This document shows, piece by piece, positions 1 to 8,569 of a stretch of DNA of 49,639 nucleotides. Location of the stretch: the NCBI GenBank assembly GCA_964344765.1, contig CAYFOM010000036.1:1-49639 (forward strand). Direction: 5' to 3'. This DNA comes from JACNIZ01 sp964344765 (GTDB taxonomy: Bacteria > Planctomycetota > UBA1135). The notes beneath the pieces are model-generated. The model was given only the letters and a program-made list of their open reading frames with translations. It was not told the DNA's origin and searched no databases. The translations under genes and the position numbers were made by a program. The first letter of the stretch is position 1; each line of letters begins with the position of its first letter.

Positions 1-11
1 AGACAGGGCGG

Positions 12-1382
12 TTGCAGGGACGAGGGAATTTACAGAAAGGATGTTACGCTAACGTCTTTTCCGCGTTGTTCATCACCCCGCCACCTTCTATGCCACAAAC
101 GGATGAAGGCTCCGCGCAGGAGCCGGTTCCGGTTATTTCAGAGGAAACGGCGTTCGAGGATCGGCCTCGGCCGGAGGCGATTTGGTATCCCGAAACTCGC
201 ATTGGTTCCATCAACAAGAGCGGCAAAGTCAAGCCGCGTTTTCGTTGTTTGAATCCCGCACATAAAAGCGAGCATCGCAGTGCGTCGGCGTTGAAAAAGT
301 GCAGCGATGTGGTTGCGGTGATGGAAGCGCAGAAGTGGTTGGCGTCGCAGCAAAAGAAAGGTGGACGCTGGATGTGTGAAACCGCCGAGGGCGGCCATGA
401 AATTTATGACGTCGGCGTGACCGGCTTGTCGTTATTGGCGCTGCAGAGTTTTGGCAATACTTTGAATCACGGCGAGTACAGTGAAAACGTGCGCCGCGGC
501 GTGCATTATTTGCTTGAGATTCAAAACAAGCGCGGTGGCTTTGGAATGGAAGCCGGTCAGGCCAATCCATTCAACCATGCGTTAGCGACGATGGCTTTGT
601 GTGAGGCTTATGCATTCGGCGATCAGCCGGTGGATATGATCGAACCCATTCAGCGGGCGATTGGCATGATTGAGCAAAGTCGCAATCCATATTCCGGGTG
701 GCGCTATGCCATGAACCCCAACGGTGCGGTGGATTCGGTGGCGACAGCTTGGATGGCGATGGCGTTGTTGGCCGCCAAAGGCAGTGGTTTCCAAGTGGAC
801 GAAACCGCGTTACGCGATGCCGACGCTTGGTTTGTCGGAATGACCGGAGAATCCGGTCGCGTGGGCTATGCGATGGGCAGCGGCGGCGGCCCCGGTGGAT
901 CGGCGTTTCGCTACTCCAAGCCGTTTGATATCAGCAAGGTGTCGACGTCCATCAGTGAAGGCATTACCGCCGGCGCATTGGCGGTGCGTTTGCTTCATCA
1001 AGCGCCGACCGATGGTCGCGGCAAACTGACTTGGGCCAACGCCAGTTATCACGATGATTTGCAACCGCAGTTGAAGCTGTTGCTGGCGCGTTTGCCGAAA
1101 GCGCAAAAGACCGCCGACTTGCATTACTGGTTCTGGGGAAGCACGGCGATCCATCAATACGGAGACGATGCTTGGCAAGATTGGAAGACTGCGGTCCACG
1201 CTTCACTGCTTCCACGCCGCAACGACGATGGAAGTTGGCCGGCGGATTCGGTGTGGGCGCCTTGGGGCGGCAAGATTTACACCACCGCCATCGCGACGTT
1301 GATCTTGACCACCGAGATGCGATATCTGGCGGCCGAGCAGCGCGCCAAACCGGAATTTAAGCGTCTTAAAGATCAGAGGTGA
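12..1382 (+). CDS. Prenyltransferase/squalene-oxidase-repeat (terpenoid-cyclase-fold) protein, probably 5'-partial
   Basis: The protein has an N-terminal stretch rich in Pro and charged residues (about residues 25-100), then alpha/alpha-toroid repeats with the QW-type signatures of squalene cyclases and prenyltransferases. Visible examples are QKWLASQQKKGGRW (about 107-120), a GVHYLLEIQNKRGGFG segment (about 163-178) and a late NDDGSWPADSVW. I see no DXDD-type cyclase acid motif, so an actual cyclase activity is not supported. Such proteins are common and mostly uncharacterised in Planctomycetota. The frame is open to the window edge. The first listed start is TTG at 12, and the first ATG is at 90, so the true start may lie outside the window. 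It converges on ppsA with an 18-bp gap. Confidence 0.72.
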   Translation: MQGRGNLQKGCYANVFSALFITPPPSMPQTDEGSAQEPVPVISEETAFEDRPRPEAIWYPETRIGSINKSGKVKPRFRCLNPAHKSEHRSASALKKCSDVVAVMEAQKWLASQQKKGGRWMCETAEGGHEIYDVGVTGLSLLALQSFGNTLNHGEYSENVRRGVHYLLEIQNKRGGFGMEAGQANPFNHALATMALCEAYAFGDQPVDMIEPIQRAIGMIEQSRNPYSGWRYAMNPNGAVDSVATAWMAMALLAAKGSGFQVDETALRDADAWFVGMTGESGRVGYAMGSGGGPGGSAFRYSKPFDISKVSTSISEGITAGALAVRLLHQAPTDGRGKLTWANASYHDDLQPQLKLLLARLPKAQKTADLHYWFWGSTAIHQYGDDAWQDWKTAVHASLLPRRNDDGSWPADSVWAPWGGKIYTTAIATLILTTEMRYLAAEQRAKPEFKRLKDQR

Positions 1383-1400
1383 ACCTAGACGTGCAGTCGG

Positions 1401-4070
1401 TCAGGAGTCTGGCTTGGATTTTGCCTCGGCTTTGGCCACGGCTAAGCGCACTGCAATCGCAGTATCCGGCGTAACCGAGATGGAAGTGATTCCGCAATCC
1501 ACCAGGAAGGGCGGCACCTCATCCGGATAATCCGACGGCGCTTGACCGCAAATGCCGATCTCCAATCCGCGGTCGCGGAACGACTTCACCGCTTGGCGGA
1601 TCAACGTTTTCACGGCTGGGGAACGAGCATCGACAGGGTTGGCGTAATTCTCCAAATCGTCGCGGGACACGGCGTATACCGTTTGCACTAGGTCATTCGA
1701 GCCGATGGAGCCGCCGGTCAAATCCATCGCGTCGATGAAACGATCGGTTTCGATGACGTTGGACGGCAGTTCGATCATCAAGAACAGCGGCACGCCGGCT
1801 TCGGCGCCTAATCCACGGTCTTCGAGCAAAGTGCGCACTTGTTCGCCTTCTTCCGGCGTGCGGCAGAACGGCACCATCAACTGCAAGTTGTCCAAGCCCA
1901 AGCGGCGCTTCACTAAGCGCAAAGCATCGCACTCCATTTCGAAGGCGGGCAGGAAACACGGATCCAAATAGCGCGACGCACCGCGCCAGGCGATCATCGG
2001 GTTTTCTTCTTTGGGCTCGAACAAACGTCCGCCCAACAGTTCGCGATATTCGTTGGACTTCAGGTCCGACAGCCTGACCAGCACCGGACGCGGGTGGAAT
2101 GCCGCGCAAATCAAGCCGACACCCTCCATTACTCGGTCGACGAAAAACTCGCGTTTATCGGCATACGACGAAGTGCGGCGGTCAATCGCCCACAACAAAG
2201 CTTGCAAGTCTTCGGTACGCTCACGCGCTTGTTCTAGTGACTCGCGGAAGGGCTCCAGTTCGGCAGCCAATTCACCGGTTTCGACGAAGTGACCTAACTC
2301 GCGACGGTAGAGCAGAGCCAGGGGATGCACGCCGACCTCGGAGGTCAAAATGAACTCTAGGCGCGCCAAGCCAACGCCGTCCACCGGCAATTGCGAATCG
2401 GCCAATGCTTTGGCCGGGAAGCCGACGTTGAGCTTGATCTTAGTTTTCAGCTCGGTGCTGAGATCAATTTCGGTTTCTTCGATTTCAAAAGGATGAATGC
2501 CATCAAAAACCAGCGCAGTATCGCCTTCGGCGCAGGTGCCGGTGACCTCCTGTAGCGGTTGCAATTTTTGCGTGGCCGCTTCACAGCCGACGATTGCCGG
2601 AATGCCGAATTCGCGCGCGATAATTGCCGCGTGAGAGGTGCGTCCACCCTTCTCGGTGATGATCAGCGACGCATCCTTCATCATCGGTTCCCAATCGGGC
2701 GTAGTCATTTCGGTCACCAAAACGTCGCCCGGATCAAAAACGCGTTCCTCGTAGGGGATTTCGTCCATGCTTTCGCCGGCGACCAGGCGGTTGCGCAGCG
2801 CACGTTTGCGCACGATGACCTCCTCATAGTCCTTATACATGCGCACGCGCCCGTTGCCGATGCGAGTACCGACCGCCTGACCTTCAGCGACAACGTGGCC
2901 GTTTTGCACCAACGATTTGACCAAACTGGAGTCCATGACGTAGCGCACCAATCGCGACGGTTCGGCCTGCGCATGCACCGTTTCCGGCCGCGCCTGCACG
3001 ATGAACAAATCTTGACTGCGGCCATCCTTGGCCCATTCAATATCCATTGGCCGGCCATAATGATCCTCGATCTTCATCGCCATGCGCGCCAGCTCAAGTA
3101 CCTCTTCCAAGGTTAGCGACCATTGCCGTTGACGCGCCGAGGTCACGTCGATGCTTTCGGTGAATTCCGACGCACCCTGGCCGCCATAAACCATCTGCAC
3201 ATCTTTGGCGCCGAGGAATCGATGCACGATGGCGCGATGGCGTTTCTTTAAGCCTTCCTTCCACACGGTGAAATGGTCCGGCGAAACACTGCCTTGCACC
3301 ACCAGTTCGCCCAAGCCGTAGGACGATGAAATATGTATCACGCCAGGGTGCCCGGAATCCGGATCCAACGTAAACATCACACCCGAAGTCGCCAAATCGC
3401 TGCGCACCATTTTCATGATGACCACGGCCAGCGCCGCATCCAGCGGATCCATATCCTTGCTCAATTGGTAAGACACCGCGCGCTCGGTAAACAAACTGGC
3501 GCAGCACAGCTTCCAATGCTTGAGCACCGATTTGTGGCCGTGAATATTCAAATACGATTCACACTGACCCGCAAACGAAGCCTCGGCCGAGTCTTCCACT
3601 GTTGCCGAAGAGCGCACCGCAACATCGACCCGAGCGCCGTACTCCTCACAGAGCTGGTCATAGGCCTCGCAAATAGCAGCAGCCACTTGGTCCGGCATCG
3701 GCGTCGACGCCACTAAATCGTGCGCTAGCTGAGTGCGACCATGCATTTCCAAATGGTCGTCATGGCGGGCGTCGTCGAAACACGCACGCAACGCGTCCTG
3801 CAAGGTGGTGCAGCGAACCGCGCTCAAATGCACGTCGTTCAAGCTGTCCGGCACCGGCACCTCATGCCAGCAGCCGGCCTCGACCGGGTGAGCGAGAAAC
3901 TCGCGATAGGAAGCTGCAGTTGTGGTGAATCCGTTCGGAACACGCACGCCTTTGGGCACCAACTGCTGGAAGAGTTCGCCGAGCGAAGCACCTTTTCCGC
4001 CGACCAGGTCGGCGTCCGAATTGTCTACTTCAGCAAACCACAGAAGATATTTTTGTTCTCGCGATTGCAT
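1401..4070 (-). CDS. ppsA: Phosphoenolpyruvate synthase (pyruvate, water dikinase)
   Basis: Cytosolic enzyme converting pyruvate, ATP and water to PEP, AMP and phosphate for gluconeogenesis. The N-terminal ATP-grasp part carries GGKGASLGELFQQL and the VAVRSSATVEDSAEASFAGQ loop. The swivelling phosphohistidine domain carries GGRTSHAAIIAREFGIP, with the catalytic His near residue 480. The C-terminal TIM-barrel domain ends with the EIGICGQAPSD motif, whose Cys is the expected acid/base near residue 841. I chose ATG 4070 (889 aa) over the first ATG at 4118 because the conserved N-terminus begins there and an AAGGAG lies about 18 nt upstream, although that spacing is long. The protein is somewhat longer than E. 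coli PpsA (about 790 aa). It is a single-gene unit, divergent from the Kelch gene. Confidence 0.9.
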   Translation of the reverse strand: MQSREQKYLLWFAEVDNSDADLVGGKGASLGELFQQLVPKGVRVPNGFTTTAASYREFLAHPVEAGCWHEVPVPDSLNDVHLSAVRCTTLQDALRACFDDARHDDHLEMHGRTQLAHDLVASTPMPDQVAAAICEAYDQLCEEYGARVDVAVRSSATVEDSAEASFAGQCESYLNIHGHKSVLKHWKLCCASLFTERAVSYQLSKDMDPLDAALAVVIMKMVRSDLATSGVMFTLDPDSGHPGVIHISSSYGLGELVVQGSVSPDHFTVWKEGLKKRHRAIVHRFLGAKDVQMVYGGQGASEFTESIDVTSARQRQWSLTLEEVLELARMAMKIEDHYGRPMDIEWAKDGRSQDLFIVQARPETVHAQAEPSRLVRYVMDSSLVKSLVQNGHVVAEGQAVGTRIGNGRVRMYKDYEEVIVRKRALRNRLVAGESMDEIPYEERVFDPGDVLVTEMTTPDWEPMMKDASLIITEKGGRTSHAAIIAREFGIPAIVGCEAATQKLQPLQEVTGTCAEGDTALVFDGIHPFEIEETEIDLSTELKTKIKLNVGFPAKALADSQLPVDGVGLARLEFILTSEVGVHPLALLYRRELGHFVETGELAAELEPFRESLEQARERTEDLQALLWAIDRRTSSYADKREFFVDRVMEGVGLICAAFHPRPVLVRLSDLKSNEYRELLGGRLFEPKEENPMIAWRGASRYLDPCFLPAFEMECDALRLVKRRLGLDNLQLMVPFCRTPEEGEQVRTLLEDRGLGAEAGVPLFLMIELPSNVIETDRFIDAMDLTGGSIGSNDLVQTVYAVSRDDLENYANPVDARSPAVKTLIRQAVKSFRDRGLEIGICGQAPSDYPDEVPPFLVDCGITSISVTPDTAIAVRLAVAKAEAKSKPDS

Positions 4071-4161
4071 GGATTGGGGGGAGGTCCAACTCCTTGGTAA
4101 TTTTATCGGCGCGCACATCCATTTCGATTGACAAAGACGTCATTCCTCTCTGCTAGGATCG

Positions 4162-4175
4162 AAGGAGGCATGGAC
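4162..4175 (+). promoter_or_regulatory. Ribosome binding site deciding the Kelch gene start
   Basis: AAGGAGG at 4162-4168, 7 nt before ATG 4176. It overlaps the upstream in-frame ATG at 4170, which therefore cannot be the preferred initiator. Confidence 0.6.
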
Positions 4176-5240
4176 ATGCCGTCTCTCCCGTCCACCCTCA
4201 AAATGACTACTGCATATTCCTTATGCGCCGCGGCGTTGTTGACCGTCACGGCTTCTTTGCCCGGCCAAATGGTGCCGCATTCTTCTGCTGCTGATAGCGA
4301 TATCCAGGCTAAACAAAACGGTGATTCCATCAGTCATCACCATCATTCATGGGCGAACTTCACCGTCAACACCCTGGAACGCTCGCGCCCCGGTGGCGCA
4401 TTTGTCGGCGCCAACTTCTACCTGATTGGCGGAGAGGTCGACGAAGCCATTTACGGCGTCAAACGTGCCTCAAAGGTTGAGGTGTTTGACGGCTTAACCG
4501 TGAGTTGGAGTCTGACGATGGCCGACATGCCGATTCCGGTGAGCAACATCAGTAGTTCGCTGGCCGTGATTGGCGACAAAATTTACGTCTTTGGTGGCTG
4601 GACCGCCGCGCCGGCGCGCACCGACGCCATTCAAATTTTCGATACCAGTAGCAAGACATGGAGCGTGCATGCAACCACGATGCCGGAAGCAGTGTATGGA
4701 TGCTCGGCTCTAACCACCGATGACGGACGCATTTTGATTTGCGGTGGCAGCGTTCGGGCCGGCATGGGCTACGCGGCAACTGATAGCGCTTATTTCTTTG
4801 ATCCAATAACCGGCCTGATCACGCCGACCACGGCGATGCCGGAAGCACTGTTTTTGCACAGTGCAGACATCCTCGGTAAAAACGCGTTTGTCGCCGCTGG
4901 TTATGGCAGCGAGCGCAGCTTCCTCAAGTTCCACACCGATTCGGAAAGCTGGATGGTTTTGCCCGATCTTCCCAGCGATCGCGCCGGCTGTGGCATGACC
5001 GCAATCGGCGATTATTGCGTGTTCTACGGTGGAGACTGGAACAACTATCGCGACGATTGCGAGGTGTTCCATTTCCCAACGGCGAGCTTTAACGCGGCCA
5101 TTGCGCAATCGCTTGGCACCATGCCGATCGGCAAGCGGTCTTTTGCTTACGATGACTATCAATCGCCATTTTTCCAAGCGATTTTGGCCATCAATGGCTG
5201 GCGCAACTACTTCATCGAAAACTGCGCTGCGCTATATTGA
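4176..5240 (+). CDS. Secreted Kelch-repeat beta-propeller protein
   Basis: About 354 aa. An N-terminal hydrophobic segment (MTTAYSLCAAALLTVTASLPG) looks like an export signal. After a His-rich linker come five or six Kelch blades with the typical GG pair followed by an aromatic residue: FYLIGGEVDEA, KIYVFGGWTAAPA, RILICGGSVRAG, AFVAAGYGS and CVFYGGDWNNY. The start at 4176 is preferred because a strong AAGGAGG (4162-4168) sits 7 nt upstream. Longer starts at 4128 or 4170 lack proper spacing. Kelch propellers are usually binding scaffolds, and the ligand cannot be read from the sequence. It is divergent from ppsA and convergent with the ABC permease. Confidence 0.75.
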   Translation: MPSLPSTLKMTTAYSLCAAALLTVTASLPGQMVPHSSAADSDIQAKQNGDSISHHHHSWANFTVNTLERSRPGGAFVGANFYLIGGEVDEAIYGVKRASKVEVFDGLTVSWSLTMADMPIPVSNISSSLAVIGDKIYVFGGWTAAPARTDAIQIFDTSSKTWSVHATTMPEAVYGCSALTTDDGRILICGGSVRAGMGYAATDSAYFFDPITGLITPTTAMPEALFLHSADILGKNAFVAAGYGSERSFLKFHTDSESWMVLPDLPSDRAGCGMTAIGDYCVFYGGDWNNYRDDCEVFHFPTASFNAAIAQSLGTMPIGKRSFAYDDYQSPFFQAILAINGWRNYFIENCAALY

Positions 5241-5281
5241 GCAAATCGCGAGTCACTAGGACAAGTTTTGCGAGTCCGCGT

Positions 5282-6511
5282 CTAACGCTTGCGCAACACC
5301 TGAATCACGCCCAAACGCGAAGCACGCCATGCCGGAATTAGGCTGAACACCAAGGCTGCGAGTAGCGTTAAGCCAACCAGCAGTAGTACAGACGGCAAGT
5401 CCACCGCCACCGGAATGTGGTCGAACTTGTAAATCTCGGCGCGAAAAATCGGTTGGCCGCCGCCGATCCATTTTTCCACCGTGGTCAGGTTGTGAATCAG
5501 CCAATTGCCAAGCAGCAACCCCAAGCTGATTCCCAAAACGGAAATCAACAACCCGAGTGTGACGAAAAAACGCACCACCCGTCGCGGTGTGGCGCCCAAT
5601 GCGCGCAATACACCGATGTCTCGCCGTTTTTCGGTCACTGTTAACGTCAGCGTGGCGACCAATTGATAGGCGGCGACCAGCACAATGAAGAAGAACACGA
5701 TGCTGAGCATGCCGCGCTGATTTTCCACCGCGCGCAGCAAATTGCCGCCGCTGTTGCGCCAGCTAAAGGTGGTGCGATAACCCGGCACCGCGGCGCCGAC
5801 CACTTGCAGGTGATTTTCGATGTTTTCGCTGACCACCAGCGGATCGACATCCTCTCCGGTGCGAATCACCATTTGGGTGAAGCCGGTCGGATGGTTCAGC
5901 AGTTCGGCCAAATCGCTGCGTCGAACCACGGCACGATTCAAATCTTGGTCGTAACGGCCAGTGGTGAAAGTCCCCACCAACTGGAAAGTGCTTTGCAGCG
6001 GCGCATTTTTGCCGCCCCGATTGCCGACGAAGGTGATGACGCCAATTTCATCGCCAATTTCTAAACCCAATTCTTTGGCCGCGCCTACACCCAAGGTCAT
6101 CGGGATCGCGTCGGCATCCAGAATGTTTTCGCTGGGCATAGGATCGTCGGTGCCGACCAGCATTAAGCCGCTTAAGTCGGCTGAGCGCGGGTCATTCAAA
6201 GAACGACCACCGCGGCGACCCACTAAGCCATACCAAACCAAGCGCGGTTCCGCGGCGCGGATGCCGTCGACGTCGTCCAGCCAGCCTTGGAAATCTTCCA
6301 GCGAATGGCTTTTGAAGTCTTTGGTGCGCGAAGTTTCGATCACCGCGTCGCCGGAAAGGCTGCGAATGGCGCTTTCTAGTTCAGCCAAGAAGCCGTTCAT
6401 CACCGCGAGCACGGCAAACAGCACCGCAACGCCCAATGCGATTGCCACTGCCGATAGCAGCAACAGCAAACGGCTGCGGAAGTACTGAACGCCTAGACCC
6501 AGCAGGCTCAT
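5282..6511 (-). CDS. FtsX/MacB-type ABC transporter permease (LolC/E-like), second copy
   Basis: About 409 aa with LolC/LolE topology. One N-terminal membrane helix (LLLLLSAVAIALGVAVLFAVLAVMNGF) precedes a large periplasmic domain (about 45-280). Three C-terminal helices follow, with the FtsX-family cytoplasmic loop TVTEKRRDIGVLRALGATPRRV between the first two. ATG 6511 overlaps the lolD stop as ATGA, so translation is coupled. The longer reading start at 6565 would overlap the ATPase gene by 58 bases and is not needed. It is last in the lysS-permease-lolD-permease set, and with LolD it probably extracts lipoproteins from the inner membrane. A macrolide-exporter-like role cannot be excluded. 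Confidence 0.85.
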   Translation of the reverse strand: MSLLGLGVQYFRSRLLLLLSAVAIALGVAVLFAVLAVMNGFLAELESAIRSLSGDAVIETSRTKDFKSHSLEDFQGWLDDVDGIRAAEPRLVWYGLVGRRGGRSLNDPRSADLSGLMLVGTDDPMPSENILDADAIPMTLGVGAAKELGLEIGDEIGVITFVGNRGGKNAPLQSTFQLVGTFTTGRYDQDLNRAVVRRSDLAELLNHPTGFTQMVIRTGEDVDPLVVSENIENHLQVVGAAVPGYRTTFSWRNSGGNLLRAVENQRGMLSIVFFFIVLVAAYQLVATLTLTVTEKRRDIGVLRALGATPRRVVRFFVTLGLLISVLGISLGLLLGNWLIHNLTTVEKWIGGGQPIFRAEIYKFDHIPVAVDLPSVLLLVGLTLLAALVFSLIPAWRASRLGVIQVLRKR

Positions 6512-7212
6512 GCAGGCTCCTGAGTCAAGATGGCTCCGTCGTGGATGAACAAAGTGCGGTCGCAACGCTCGGCGACGGCCGGGTCGTGTGTTGCCAATAA
6601 AACCGCAGCCGATCCTTCACGGCCCAGACGTAGTAGCAAATCGAGAATCTCGGCGCCGGTTTTGCGGTCTAGGTTGCCAGTGGGTTCGTCGGCCAAAAGC
6701 ACCGCCGGTTCCGATACCAATGCCCGCGCAATCCCCACCCGCTGCTGCTCGCCGCCAGACAGCTGCGACGGCTTATGGCGCATGCGGTCAGCCAAGCCAA
6801 CGCGCTCAAGCGCATCCTTCGCACGCTGACGTTCTTCACGACGTCGTGCAAACCAACCACGCGCAGCGAGGCGGCGCGGCATCAACACGTTTTCCAGCGC
6901 GCTGAGTTCCGGCAGCAATTGAAACTGTTGGAAGACGAAGCCCAATCCTGCGGCGCGCAAGCGTGCGGCGGCCGCCTGACCAAGGTTTTGAACTTCCTTT
7001 TGATGGATCCACAACTTGCCGGAGTCGGGGCGGTCGAGCAGCCCAAGCAAATTGAGCAGGGTGGATTTGCCGCTGCCGGAAGTACCCATCAACGCGCAAA
7101 TCTGCCCGCGATACAAATCCATCGACGCGCCGCGCAGCACCTGCAGCTTGCCGGTACCGACTCGGTAGCTTTTGCACAGGTCGCGGGCCATCAGTGCAGG
7201 CGAATCATTCAT
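6508..7212 (-). CDS. lolD: LolD-type ABC transporter ATPase
   Basis: 234 aa, normal for LolD. It has Walker A GTSGSGKST (residues 43-51), a Q-loop FVFQQFQLLPELSALENVLMP of the LolD/MacB subfamily, the signature LSGGEQQRVGIARAL, Walker B AVLLADEPTGNLD and the switch His in LLATHDP. It should power the two flanking permeases in lipoprotein release from the inner membrane. Its ATG lies 8 nt inside the end of the upstream permease gene, and its TGA overlaps the downstream ATG, so all three are tightly coupled. Confidence 0.9.
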   Translation of the reverse strand: MNDSPALMARDLCKSYRVGTGKLQVLRGASMDLYRGQICALMGTSGSGKSTLLNLLGLLDRPDSGKLWIHQKEVQNLGQAAAARLRAAGLGFVFQQFQLLPELSALENVLMPRRLAARGWFARRREERQRAKDALERVGLADRMRHKPSQLSGGEQQRVGIARALVSEPAVLLADEPTGNLDRKTGAEILDLLLRLGREGSAAVLLATHDPAVAERCDRTLFIHDGAILTQEPA

Positions 7213-8560
7213 AGCGCAGAGCTTCGACCGGAGACAGGTGGGCGGCGCGAATTGCCGGGCCCATGGTGAACAGCACGCCGACTAAAAAGGCGCACACGGT
7301 GAGGAAGGTCGACATGCCGGTATCCCATTGCACCGGCAAACCGTCGATGATGTACAGGTCCGAGCGGAAGACCTCAAAGTTGAACTTCTCGCGCAGCACG
7401 CGTTCCACGGTCAGGTGGTTGTCGACCAACCAAAAGGCTCCGCCATAGCCGAGTAGCGCACCGGCTAACGAACCCGCCGAACCAATGGTCAGCAACAATC
7501 CGGCACGGCGCAACGGCGAAAATCCAAGCGCGGCGAGCACGCCCAAATCGCGAATCTTTTCGCGTACCAAAGCCGACAAGGTGGCAAAGATACCGAAGGC
7601 GGCAACGACAACGATGAAGAACATCACCAGCGTGGTTACGCGGCGCTCGTTTTCAATCGCGCCTAAAAACAAAGCGCGACGTTCTTCCCAAGTTTGCAGC
7701 GCGCCGCCTTGCTCGCCGCCCGGACGCGGTAGCCCGGCTTGATCCAACGCCGCCAGAATTGCGCTGCGGCCTTGCTCGAAATCGACGCCGTCCTGCAGTC
7801 GGATCAGGATTTCGGTGAAGTCCGGAGCGGCGGTACCGACCAAGGTGTCGTGCAGACCTTTGCGCACGCCGGTGCGCGGCATGTAAATGCGGTCCATCGA
7901 CATTTCGTAGTCGCTACCGGAGTAAGTGCCGGCTACGAGCAGTCGACCATTGGTGGGGCGCAGCGGTTCATCGGGTTGCGGCAACTTGTAGGGCAGTGCA
8001 AAGACTTCGATTTGGCTGTTCGGCCGAATCGAAGGATCGGCGCTCATCAAGCGATCGCTGACCAGCGCACCGGAGCGCGAACGCCGCGTTTCACCTTCAT
8101 AGGCAAACGGATTGCTTGGATCGACTACCGGCGCCAGCTTGGCATTGCGCAGCGAATCAGCAAAGCCACCCACGTGTTGAGTGGCGGCGATTTCGGCCTC
8201 TAAGTCAATGCCGACGATTTGCACCGCATTGGAATCGGAGTTGCGCGTCATTTGCAGACGCATCTCGCCGTACTTCAACGACAACAGCGCGTAAGCAACC
8301 AAATGCGGAGCCGTCGCGGCGACTTCGGGTACGTCGGCGAGAGCGGTGCGGTAATCCTCGTAGCGGGGGACTTCCTCGGTGGCGGCCGGAATCAGCAACA
8401 TGTCGCTGAGCGGACCGCGCACCGCGATACGGTCCTGTTCGATCAGGCCGTTCATCACCGCCAACACCACCAGCAAAGCGAGCAAGCCGATGGCAACGCC
8501 AAACACGGCCAGAATTTGCACTGGCCGGCGGATCAGGTAGGCGAGGGCGAGGCGCGCCAC
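7205..8560 (-). CDS. FtsX/MacB-type ABC transporter permease (LolC/E-like), first copy
   Basis: 451 aa. It has an N-terminal membrane helix (ILAVFGVAIGLLALLVVLAVMNGL), a periplasmic domain of about 240 residues, and three C-terminal helices with the coupling loop LVREKIRDLGVLAALGFSPLRR. It starts with GTG 9 bp after the lysS stop and ends inside the lolD start. It is clearly diverged from the second permease, so the transporter is probably a LolCDE-type heterodimer rather than a homodimer. No ribosome binding site is evident, consistent with coupling to lysS. Confidence 0.85.
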   Translation of the reverse strand: MARLALAYLIRRPVQILAVFGVAIGLLALLVVLAVMNGLIEQDRIAVRGPLSDMLLIPAATEEVPRYEDYRTALADVPEVAATAPHLVAYALLSLKYGEMRLQMTRNSDSNAVQIVGIDLEAEIAATQHVGGFADSLRNAKLAPVVDPSNPFAYEGETRRSRSGALVSDRLMSADPSIRPNSQIEVFALPYKLPQPDEPLRPTNGRLLVAGTYSGSDYEMSMDRIYMPRTGVRKGLHDTLVGTAAPDFTEILIRLQDGVDFEQGRSAILAALDQAGLPRPGGEQGGALQTWEERRALFLGAIENERRVTTLVMFFIVVVAAFGIFATLSALVREKIRDLGVLAALGFSPLRRAGLLLTIGSAGSLAGALLGYGGAFWLVDNHLTVERVLREKFNFEVFRSDLYIIDGLPVQWDTGMSTFLTVCAFLVGVLFTMGPAIRAAHLSPVEALRYE

Positions 8561-8569
8561 GTAGGGAAT